Of a stretch of DNA of 64,000 bases, positions 1 through 8,999 are shown piece after piece. The notes under the pieces were generated by a model. It had not been told where the DNA came from, did no database searches, and saw nothing but the letters and a program-made list of their open reading frames with translations. A program made the position numbers and the translations under genes. The stretch is from NCBI RefSeq assembly GCF_040436345.1, contig NC_133223.1:13521613-13585612 (forward strand), in the 5' to 3' direction. The first letter of the stretch is position 1, and every line of letters starts with the position of its first letter. This stretch comes from Pagrus major (taxonomy: Eukaryota > Chordata > Actinopteri > Spariformes > Sparidae).

Positions 1-59
1 TCTCCCCCACTCTTGTGCTCTTAATTCATTTGTGAGAATGTGAATACTACTGTCTACAG

Positions 60-113
60 AACAACAGCGACGTGTGCGAAGACATCCGTTCCAAGCTCTG
101 GCTCTCAAAGTGA
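60..113 (+). CDS. Possible last coding exon of an unidentified upstream gene (partial)
   Basis: An acceptor-like run ending in tctacag at 59 is followed by an open frame that stops with TGA at 111-113 and would give a C-terminus reading NNSDVCEDIRSKLWLSK. A second frame from the same acceptor stays open to about 132, so even the frame is uncertain. I do not recognise the protein. A poly(A) signal AATAAA lies at 718-723 on this strand, which fits a short terminal exon plus 3' UTR. In human the neighbour beyond COA5 is UNC50, but this peptide does not match the UNC50 end and no UNC50 exons are visible, so the gene must be something else, or the exon is spurious. Confidence 0.22.
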   Translation, partial: NNSDVCEDIRSKLWLSK

Positions 114-717
114 CTGTGTCGTTCAGCAGCTTTGATCACAATCAGAAAACGTCTGGACGAATGAGGACAAAATCTTCACATCTGGGGAGAACCAGTCACC
201 TGGCCACTGGTGTCGATGCTGCCAAATCCTTCTCTGTTACTCAATGCTGCCACCTTTTGGGCAAGCTGGGGCTTTGCACTGTCACTAGCGCCTCAGCAAC
301 AAAGCCCGTGATGATCAAGAATGTTGTCATCACTAATGGCCAGTTGCTCTCTGTTCTCGACAGAGGTGACAGAGCTCTAGATCAACACCAGCCCAGACGA
401 AAATGTTTCCCTCACCTCCAGAGTATTGTCAGTCACACACTAATACTCCACTCGTCCTGAAAACACAAACTCAGGATGTCGGTTACAACTTTGACCGTAG
501 GCCAGATTCCATGGTAACGACCCCAGTCCATCAAGAAGTACCATGACACCTTATCTATCTCACCTCCTGTCTGACAGGCCGTGTATGACCTCAGTGTCCA
601 TTTTTAGTAACAACCAATCAGACATTGCCTTGCCGTCATTTTCCCGAAGGAATATATTGTTATATTGATATATTGTTACAGCTATGACGATCTATGAAGG
701 TGACTTAATTTATTTGA

Positions 718-723
718 AATAAA
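718..723 (+). terminator. Poly(A) signal AATAAA, possible end of the upstream gene
   Basis: AATAAA on the + strand about 600 nt after the stop of the possible terminal exon. Another AATAAA occurs near 2183 and could be an alternative end. Assignment is inferred only from position. Confidence 0.3.
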
Positions 724-2400
724 TCTTTAATTTGTACAAGAGGTAAAATATATTTTTATTCTATTAAGAGATGTTTATGGTAGTTCAGAGTCTGTTTTAT
801 TTGTGCACTGTTGTGGGGGTTTTTGTTGTTTTTTTTTTCTCAATTGATATTGTACGTTTTTTTTTCACTGTTAGTTACTTGCGAAGTTGCTTTGTCTGAA
901 GTGGCTGAAGCTGTACCAGTTTCTTTTCACTTGAAGCAAAAGATTACAACTAAAACAGTTTTATTTCAGCTGCTTATAGACTAAATATTGGGAGAGTTGT
1001 GAATAGATTCTGCTGTTGGTCAAAATTGGAAAAACGTGCCTTATACCCGAGTCCCTTGAAATTGTCTCAGCAACACAATTCCAATCTGTTCCCTCTCACT
1101 TTTGCCTACACTCTGATTGCTGGATTTATTAACATTTTTAGATGACACACACAATCCAATTAGTGATTGGATGTTGACAATAATATCTCGGTGTTATCGA
1201 AGTGAAAAGGGTTAAAACGAACGTGTACCAGATTATCATCTAAAACAGCGTGATTTGCACTGCTTTTTCACGATTTTTTTGTTACCATCACACTTTTCAC
1301 CATTGTACTTAAATTTCCCATCTTCCCACAGAGGATGCTCATTTCACCGACCCCTCCAAAAACACAGCAACAATTAATTTTGTCCAAACAAGTATCTGTT
1401 TGATTGGACAAAATACTATGACTACTGATCACTGCAGAGTGCACCATTGTTGTATGATTTGGCTGAGGTTGTGTAAGAACTTTCACTGATTGTAAATACT
1501 ATATAAAAAAGCAATGAGCATTATTTCTCTTCCTTTCCCTCACTCTCTCTTCTGCCTCACTCAATAGTTTCTTGAAATTCACTTGACATGTTTTGTATTT
1601 GTGTGTGTGTGCGTGTGTGTGTGTGGCCAATGTTTTGAGTGGAAGCTGTTTTTTAAGTGAAAAGTCACTAATTTTCACATCGCAGTGGTTTATTCAAGGG
1701 GGTAGTGAAGTGCCTTTTGGTGGACTTGTTACAGTAATGGGACAATGTTTGCTGATCGTGCTTTTTCACATGCATGATTATTATTTGTCATTTTTACATT
1801 TTTGGTAAGAGAAGCCTCCTCCACCCCTTGATCAAACCACCCATGCTAGAGCTGTACTCAAGAAAACTGAAGTCGCTTGATCTCAGCCTCTTTGGGAGAC
1901 ACTAAGAGAAAGCTACTCAAACGGTGGAATGTGTTTTGAAAGGGGAAACACCCTTTGTCCTGAATCCACATACAAACAGAAACTGAATGCATGAAAACAG
2001 CATGAACGGTCATGTGATCCCCCTTACTGTATTTGTGAAAAGTGGACAGGAGATGAAAAAGAAAAGGAACTCTTCCCTTCCTCGACAACCCCATACACCC
2101 ATCAGTTCATGTGCCTTCATCATGTACATGTGTATGCCTGCCTCTGATGTTTTTGACATCATTTTACATGGACATATTTGAAATAAATGATAAATGTTGG
2201 TAGAAAGTCATGGCCATTTTTTTGTGTTGTGATTCTGTTGCACTTGCATTACTCATGCCATCTGCATCACGAGGTTTGATCTGAGAACAGCTGTAAAGTC
2301 ACTCCAAACATGATGAGAATTTATTATTATTATTATTTTTATTTATTTATTTAATTAATTTGACATAGTTTTTTAACTTTTCACAAATGGATGATGATCT
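724..2400. other. Non-coding stretch before coa5
   Basis: No exon with family-like protein sequence was seen on either strand. The stretch is A/T rich, with a GT microsatellite at about 1600-1626 and an ATT/ATTT-rich run at about 2318-2360. Short open frames here lack splice context and recognisable sequence. Confidence 0.6.
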
Positions 2401-2409
2401 GCTTATATT

Positions 2410-2800
2410 ACATTTAAGCTGACATCTGGTCCAAGTCTCAAGCACATCCCAAGTCATTTTGTCTTGAGAGAGACAAGTCAAGTCCCCCTCCACTGAGATA
2501 CTTCAGTCGTCATACAGTGAACTAAATGTAATCAAACAAATGACAGAAGCTTATGTATTTCTTAATTTCACCTCACAAAAAGATCACTATCATCTTTTAA
2601 AAGTGAAATGCCACCAAAATGTACCACCAAAGAACTTAAAAACTAAACTGAAAACAAAATGAACATCCATTCAAGTCTTCATGTCAAGTCACGAGTCTTT
2701 AACCTCATTAAGCCGAGTCTCCAGTCACTGATTTTGTCAAGTCAAGTTGCAAATCATCTAAATACTGAATCAAGTCCAATTCAAAATGACTAAAATCCAC
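2410..2800. repeat. Interspersed CAAGTC-rich repeat, copy 1
   Basis: The hexamer CAAGTC and variants recur irregularly (ggtccaagtctcaagcac, gacaagtcaagtcc, gtcaagtcacgagtc, gtcaagtcaagttgcaaatc). The same phrases in the same order, including the middle part aactgaaaac and the end gtcaagttgcaaa, recur at 26040-26700. This is therefore a dispersed repeat and not a local tandem array. I cannot name the family. Confidence 0.55.
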
Positions 2801-2895
2801 ATTCCTGCTTTCAAATTTAGAAAAGTTTACGTTCTAAACGAAGCATACATGAAAAACTACAAACCCTCCCAGCATTCACTTCTTTGCGTTAGGTA

Positions 2896-2934
2896 CTTCC
2901 GTTTTCCCACCATGCCGTTCGAGAAACATGGCTG
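2896..2934 (+). promoter_or_regulatory. Candidate coa5 core promoter: ETS-like and YY1-like sites, small uORF
   Basis: ACTTCCG at 2896-2902 is the complement of an ETS core (CGGAAGT), and AAACATGGC around 2925-2933 resembles a YY1 site. Both motifs are common in TATA-less promoters of nuclear genes for mitochondrial proteins, which fits coa5 starting at 3041. The ATG at 2911 opens an uORF (MPFEKHG, stop at 2932-2934) if transcription begins upstream of it. The transcription start cannot be read from sequence, so this is inference. Confidence 0.35.
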
Positions 2935-3040
2935 ACAGTTTTTTATAACAACATCGATGTCACTGCGTTTAGCTAGCTGACTCCTGCGCTTGTGAGTTCA
3001 ACGACAAAGGGGATATTTGTGTAAAAGTGAATTCCGCACA

Positions 3041-4542
3041 ATGCCGAAATATTACGAGGATAAAGAGGAAGACACCAGAGCCTGCGCCGGGGTCAGAGAG
3101 GACTTCAAGGCGTGTCTCCTTCAGCACGACTGTGTGGTGAAGGTAAGTTAATGTCTTCTGGTACCTCAATGATAACAACTGCGTCCGCGGAATTCAGACG
3201 AAATCTCGAGATAAAACTCAGGTCAACACAACTCAACCACTTTTACATGTGTCTGACAGCGTGTAGATCAAAGTCTCCCGTTTACTAACCATGACTGACA
3301 GCTAGCTTACCTTCTCGTCAAGATGATAACGTTTGCTGACATCAGGCTAGCACTTCACTAGCGTTAGGTGCCGACAGTGTTGGAAACATTTCCTTTCAGC
3401 CTGTGTGTGGATAAGATTTTGTGGAGTTTTGAATGGTAGGAACAATATTAACATGTTTTCATATAATAAAAATACAGACAGAAAAGGTGTTAGGCAAAAC
3501 AATTTAAATAAAACAGTGTGATATTGTTGACTACAGCCATTCTGCTGTTCTTTACCACCTTTCAAGAAAAGTTGTATGTTGTTGTTTTGTTGTAGCCTTG
3601 TTATATTTATCTTTTAATAAAAAACTACAATTTCATGCCCTCACTGTCAGGTCAATAATTCCCCATGGTATCATCAGTATTTTTCAGGATATTCTGTTAA
3701 AGTTACACATTTCAGTATTGTGACAACACTACTCTCGTGTGAGTCAGGACAACAATAGTGTGGTGTCGACTAATTTCTTGTCTGTATGTTCTTCTTCTTC
3801 AATACAACCTACACACCCTACAGAAAGAACACAATAATAACTATCAGTCAATAAACCAATGCTTTGATCAGGTGTTCTTGTTGTGTTAAAATGTCCAGCA
3901 GAGAGCAATGTAAGAGGGACCAGACATTAATATTTAAATCTCATAATGAAAAAGAGCTAATGTTTTTTTTTTTAATCTTTTAAATTCACTGCCCTCTTAC
4001 TACTTTCTTTAGTTTGAATGAACTAATGTGTAAACTATGCAATGTTGTCATTGTAAAGAAAAGCCACATACCACACGGAAACTTTTAAAGGCTGCAAATT
4101 AATTGGTATGCACGCCAGCCTGAAGAAAAGGGTTATCTAGAGTTGAGTAAGTCCTGTACAGTCACAGGACAGGGAGCCACAGAGACAGGATCTTGTTGCT
4201 GCTGGGGAATGACCATTTTGCTCATGTTAAGGACCCAGTGTATTCTAACTGGCTCCTTCATTTTTTCAGGAGGGAAAGATGCCCAGTGAGTGTTTGAAGG
4301 AAGGCCACTGCAAAGCCCTGCAGACATCATTCTTTGAGTGCAAGAGGTCGATGGTAAGCCAGCGTTGATGACCTAGCACGTTCCACTCCCTGAAAACAAA
4401 TTGCTGATGTTTAAATTAAATCCTACTGTCTTGTTCAAAGAAACTTGACTCATGTTTTTTAGCTGTGCTGCAGACTAACCCCTGTGTGTCCTCCTGACAG
4501 CTGGACACAAGGTCAAGATTCAGAGGAAGGAAAGGATACTGA
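3041..4542 (+). CDS. coa5: Cytochrome c oxidase assembly factor 5 (COA5), complete
   Basis: Three coding exons: 3041-3142, 4270-4353 and 4501-4542, joined in frame with GT/AG introns (gtaagt, gtaagc donors), giving 75 aa against 74 in human. The protein starts MPKYYEDKEEDTRACAG and ends RSRFRGRKGY, matching human COA5 closely at both ends. It is a twin CX9C protein of the PET191 family: Cys pairs lie in the ACAGVREDFKACLLQHDC and ECLKEGHCKALQ..FFEC segments. The family acts in the mitochondrial intermembrane space in early complex IV assembly; human COA5 mutation causes a cardiomyopathic COX deficiency. The ATG at 3041 starts the conserved N-terminus. The gene converges on the nucleoside hydrolase gene. 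Confidence 0.96.
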
Positions 4543-4793
4543 GGGACCATCTGAAGCTGCCATATGGTTGAGTGACTACTGGATGAGCACTTGTAAATAC
4601 GTGTAATGATATGAGAGCTCTGCTCATAGGTCAGTGTATGAGCAGCTTTCCAACCTCATCTGAAGGACGTGTTGTGATACTGGGCAGCAATGGACTAATT
4701 AATATAGATCAATGCACACTGACAGACAAAAGGACTACCAACTCATCAGTGCTGGAAAAACCTGGAGCCGTCACTGGCTGGAGCTTTTTGTCG

Positions 4794-4830
4794 ATGAGTG
4801 AGTGAGTGAGTGAGTGAGTGCGTGCGTGCG
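4794..4830 (+). repeat. GAGT/CGTG tetranucleotide microsatellite in coa5 3' UTR
   Basis: About seven tandem (GTGA)n units followed by (CGTG)n, lying between the coa5 stop (4542) and its poly(A) signal (4849), so it should be transcribed as part of the 3' UTR. Confidence 0.8.
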
Positions 4831-4848
4831 ATGAAAAAACAAACACTT

Positions 4849-4854
4849 AATAAA
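4849..4854 (+). terminator. coa5 poly(A) signal AATAAA
   Basis: AATAAA 307 nt after the coa5 stop codon, with T-rich/GT-rich sequence downstream. It is the first canonical signal after the stop. Confidence 0.65.
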
Positions 4855-4960
4855 TAATGACAAAAATGTTCAAGAGTTTCTATTAAAGTTGTAATGAGGT
4901 ACTATCATCGAAAATGCACCTGACTGACATATAAGATTTCAAGTAAAATATAAAAGAACC

Positions 4961-4966
4961 TTTAAT
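4961..4966 (-). terminator. Poly(A) signal ATTAAA of the nucleoside hydrolase gene
   Basis: TTTAAT on the + strand reads ATTAAA on the - strand, about 90 nt past the stop at 5057-5059. No AATAAA occurs nearer. It lies 107 nt from the convergent coa5 signal. Confidence 0.5.
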
Positions 4967-5056
4967 GATACAAATGTGGTATACATTAAGATTAGTAAGA
5001 GGCATTACTGAACAGAAAACGAAAATATGTGGACCTGGTGGCCACTAAAGCCTATG

Positions 5057-7744
5057 TTATTTTAAAGCAGCCATCATCATCTGCTCGAACATCTTCATAT
5101 CCACCTTCTTAATGATAAAAGCCTTGTGAGCCTTCTTCAGGAAGCCCACAGTATCTACTACCATCATGCCTCTGGTATGTGTGCCCGTCAGCTCCACGCT
5201 CACTGGATAATGGTCACTTTCTGTGATGAATGAATCATCTATGGCGGCTGCGATGGCATACGAGTCACAGGAAATGAAACCTGAGCCAGCGACAAACTCT
5301 TTGTTGAAGCGCTCCGATTTGGATGCCTCGATGCTGTGGCGGAAGACCCGTGCCATGAAGCGAGCTTTATCGGTGTCCTGCGCCAACCAGGCGTCACAAA
5401 ACTCCTGTCAGCAGCAGGAAAGATATAAAGACAGAGCAGCAACATATCTCTGATGAGTTCATTGATGCATTTGCTTTCTTAGAAAGGTTATATGCTGTAA
5501 TTTGACTCAGGAAGGAGAAGGGAGATGAAGCCTCACCCAGGACAGCTTGCTGTAGCAAGTGAACTCCCAGCAGGCCAAGTAGGTAGGACACTGGTACTCG
5601 TTCAGTACGATGTACGCAGCTTCTGGATCAGCTGTAAAATTGAACTCGCCACACACTGTGGTGTTTCCTCGAGCTGAAGGAGTAAACGACAGAAAAACCT
5701 CAGATTACACACACAACTCCACCATCGAAGGATGTAGACAGAATATTGAGAACACTTGATAGACAAGGATTTTAATTCTCAAGTAATGTGAACACAACTT
5801 TATATTATAATTTTGATTCATCTTAATTGATCTTTTTTTTTGTCCGGAGAGCACCAGAAATAAAGGAAAATTGTCATCTTGCTTAATTTTAGGGCTGCAA
5901 CTAACCATTTTTAAAATTTTCCATTAATCTGTCAATTATTTTCTCAATTTGTTTGGTCTATGAAACGGTGAAAAATGTTGATTAGTGTTCTTCACACTGG
6001 GGAAATTGCAATTAGATAATGTTTAGCAGTTTTGCTTGAAAAAAATACTTTGTTAATCAATTACTCATTAGTTAGGCTAAATGATGAATGGCACTCAGTT
6101 TCGAGTTTTCAACAGATATAATATGAGATAGGAGATGACTAACTGAGCTTCCGAGGCACAAAGTCATGTCTGTGCCAGTTAGAGGTGCAAATGTGGAAGA
6201 ATTATTTAAATAAGTCCTTTATCTCAAGTATATTATGTCACCTTCAATTCCTTTTGCTAAAACACATTCTTAAAAAACTAGAAGTTTATGAATTTACTGA
6301 CATTCAGTGTTGCCTCCCATTATGTAGAGCCCTCTGAGTTTGCTCGGAAGCGATGGATCCATCCTCACAGCCAGAGCCAGGTTGGTAAGGGGTGCTGTGG
6401 CAACCAGAGATACCTGGGGAATAAAACCCAGGACTTAAAAGGACAGTTCACCCCAAAATCACATATTCAGGTTTCTCCTCTTACACGTAGTTGTATGTAT
6501 TAATCCAGGCACCATAATGTTTATATCTGGCTCCGTCAAGGGTATGAGATTCTCACACAAAACAATCTAGATGTTTAAAAAGCTCTTTAGATAAGAGGAA
6601 AAATATATCTTTTTAAATTTGAAGTTAAAACCCCAAAGAAGCACACATAGAGCTGTGTCACATCTCTCACCTCGCCTGGGTTCTCATTGACAATCCTGAT
6701 CATAGCTGACACAGCGCCTTCCTTCTGAACCTGATCCAGACCGGGAGCATTGGGATCAGGAGCGTCTCCCAGCCCATCCTGCCCATGGAAGTGTCCCGCG
6801 TCGATGCTGTTCCCAAGGACGGGCTTAGCAGCACCTTTAAACACGGGAATCTGGCACAAGAAAAGAAGAAAAATGAAAAACATACCACAAGGGAAAGTGT
6901 TTAATTACACGGCTTCCAAAACTGACATCTGTCAATTTAAGCAACATTCACATGACTTGTTATAATGATACAAACCACAAAGGAAACCAAAGTTAATCTT
7001 ACAGCTGCCAATTCATTCCCATGACCTCCAGTGAAAGAAATGCTTTCACAGCGTGTGAATTGCGCCACTATTATGTCTTCAAAGCAGAAAACATGAACAT
7101 ATCACAATACTGTGCAAGTTATTTCTGAACACCTGTCTTTCTTTGAATATTTGCCATCGGTAATCCAAAAGTAACAAAGTAATCAAATGTCATTACTTAA
7201 ATATTGTGATTTGATAATATCATGTCAGATGTTTGGTTTCATTTCCTATTTTCAGCACCCTCAGCTAAAACCAGCGACTATTCCCCAGTTATTTTGGTAT
7301 AAAAATGTAATAGTCTAATCTTGATATGTTTGTTAAACTTTCTACTAAAGCTAACTGAGCTCACACTGGTTCCTTCCTGCAGTCATGTGAATTCAGGAAT
7401 AATAACTCATTGATGGTCAGTTTCATAAGCAGCACCCTGACCTGTCACATGACGCCAAGAAATTCCAGTTAATAGCTGGCAACACACAGATGTTGGTCTG
7501 AAAAGATCCACCACTAAGTTGTGTCGGGATCAGAAAAAGGACACCACTGACTGTGTGCACCCACCTCCAGTTTATTGCAGGCCTGCAGGACTCTCAGTGT
7601 ATTCTTACACACATTCTCCACTGTGGTGTTTCCGTGCACGCAGGTGATGCCCAGGAGCTTCACGTTGGGGGCGGCCAGCGCCAACATGATGGCCTGAGCA
7701 TCGTCCACCCCGCAGTCTACATCCACCAGCAGCTTCTTAGACAT
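5057..7744 (-). CDS. Inosine-uridine preferring nucleoside hydrolase family protein, complete
   Basis: Five coding exons, in order 7565-7744, 6671-6850, 6302-6413, 5537-5673 and 5057-5404, give 318 aa, the usual family length. Visible hallmarks: DVDCGVDD at residues 8-15 (Ca2+/ribose-binding Asp cluster), VHGN with Asn39, YIMGG near 150-154, and GNTTVCGEFNFTADPEAA at 160-177 (ribose-binding Glu167 and Asn169). Near the C-terminus SCDSYAIAAAID (248-259) carries the conserved Asp250, but Cys249 replaces the His of the trypanosomatid enzymes, as described for group III hydrolases. The family hydrolyses ribonucleosides to base plus ribose; no signal peptide is seen, so probably cytosolic. An acceptor (ctcctcag) just before the ATG implies a non-coding 5' exon. 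Substrate is unknown. The gene converges on coa5, and to my knowledge mammals lack it. Confidence 0.92.
5891..6085 (+). repeat. Teleost interspersed repeat, GGGCTGCAAC family
   Basis: Begins agggctgcaactaacca and continues with the characteristic run of diverged attaatc..tcaattattttctcaattt..ttggtctatgaaa, ending near ctcattagttaggc. It lies in an intron of the nucleoside hydrolase gene. Other copies or fragments: 8330-8438 (-), 21690-22310 (split), 28740-28970 and 54961-55045. I recognise this as a common percomorph repeat; its class is uncertain. Confidence 0.6.
6430..6600 (+). repeat. Teleost repeat with AAAGGACAGTTCACCCC end
   Basis: The segment starts aaaaggacagttcacccca and runs into tttctcctcttacacgtag and caatctagat, phrases typical of a short teleost DNA-transposon-like repeat. 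Related ends occur near 19355-19400 (ttaaagggtcgttcaccc) and, in reverse, at 33590-33606 (tttttgggtggactt). Intronic. Confidence 0.5.
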
Positions 7745-7798
7745 GGTGGACCCTGAGGAGCAAAGACTTCAGTCCAATAACAACCAAACACTGCTATC

Positions 7799-7843
7799 AC
7801 ACCTGGGTTAGTGTTTACTAGAGTGAAACACTAACCCAGGTGT
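7799..7843. repeat. Perfect 18-bp inverted repeat (hairpin)
   Basis: ACACCTGGGTTAGTGTTT at 7799-7816 is followed after a 9-nt loop by its exact reverse complement at 7826-7843. It lies just upstream of the first coding exon of the nucleoside hydrolase gene, probably in its 5' intron. It could be a young fold-back element or an RNA hairpin. Confidence 0.85.
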
Positions 7844-7993
7844 TATATCGGCTTACTCAGTTATTAATTAATTAGATAACATTTCCCCTACATCACAGTG
7901 GGATAAAGCTGTTGTGAGCTTTGCTGGTTGTTTAATTCAATGAACTTAAATGAAAGTCAGTGAAACAGGCACATTTCACAAAACAGCACCTAC

Positions 7994-8115
7994 CTGGAGC
8001 TGAGTGTAAATGAGATAAACTGCAGTGTTGGCTGGACGCTGCTCTTCCTCCTCTCACAGACTGGAAACAACGACGGTCAGCAGCACACAACCACCTTCGA
8101 GCAGCAAGAGGACAA
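7994..8115 (-). other. Probable non-coding first exon of the nucleoside hydrolase gene
   Basis: On the - strand the sequence ending ctcagctccag|gtaggtgct has a strong donor at 7994. It is the natural partner for the acceptor just before the coding ATG at 7744, giving a 5' UTR intron of about 0.24 kb. The upstream limit (transcription start) is not visible and 8115 is a guess. Confidence 0.4.
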
Positions 8116-8329
8116 ACACACTGGAGTGAATGGGAGGAGTTACGTAACAGGGAGTAAAAGTTAATAGTCAATCAGCCTCTTTCTTGTTGGTCAACATCCT
8201 CCTCTAGGGGAAAGATATAATCTAGTATCACACGTGTAATAATTATAAAACCTGTTGAGGCACAGTTTCTCTGCTCACTCTCACACACTGTCATTTTATT
8301 TGCAGCATTTTGTAGACATAATGAGCATT

Positions 8330-8438
8330 ATTTAAGATTTTTTTTGTTGTCGACATTTTTAAAGACAAGAAATGTATGGACTAATCGTGAAGATAATCAG
8401 CAGATCAATCTATAGTGAATATAATCGTTAGTTGCATT
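8330..8438 (-). repeat. GGGCTGCAAC-family repeat fragment, reverse
   Basis: Read on the - strand it begins tgcaactaacgattatat and continues attgatctgctgattatc, matching the 5' part of the family described at 5891. Truncated. Confidence 0.5.
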
Positions 8439-8751
8439 TGGCTCACTGTTGTTTTAGCCACATTTGATGCTACATGGCTACATCAAGGAAATGACTCTCT
8501 CAAAGGGACCATTGAACACTTCTCATGGTGTGTTCAAATATAGCTAACAGACACATTTCTGTCATTTCTGCATTTAAGAGCATGACAAGTGCCTTTCACG
8601 CGTCCTGTGACATTAGTGGTCAAGCTAACACGACAGCTCTCAGACAGAGATATGAATGTGTTGTGTAGCCTAGCAGAGCTCTGTCTGTGTGACTCTTCTC
8701 AGACAGCTCTACAGTTTAGGTTGTGATGTGAGAGTGCAGCCTCGCCTCACC

Positions 8752-8812
8752 TGCTCACAGAGGTGCTGATGACGATGTGACATGTAGCTAAACGCCGAAA
8801 AGTCCCCGCCAT
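8752..8812 (-). CDS. Candidate alternative first exon with an ATG, gene unknown
   Basis: On the - strand an ATG in good context (acATGGCGGGG, at 8812) opens MAGTFRRLATCHIV..., and the frame runs into a good donor (gagcag|gtgaggc) at 8752. The sequence is locally richer in CpG. If spliced to the 7.7-kb exon of the nucleoside hydrolase gene the frame would terminate before its ATG, so it would act as an uORF. No other - strand gene that it could belong to is seen nearby. Treat as a candidate promoter/5' exon only. Confidence 0.22.
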
Positions 8813-8999
8813 GTACACATAGATAGACTGAGGAGGAAGACGCAGCGAGGTCTCACTCTGTAGTGATTTCTGCGAACTACGAACTACGTCTAGAAGCAGG
8901 CAAGCAGGCTGTGTGGTGATTATAAGGGCAACTTTCACGAAATATCGTGCAACCAAAGATTTCAAACGTGTCATTTCAAAAACGTGAGGAGTGCTAGCA

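Noticed and set aside
74-460. 128-codon open frame at the left edge
   Set aside because: No recognisable domain and low-complexity-free but unconserved-looking sequence; it overlaps a likely 3' UTR. A chance frame is more likely.
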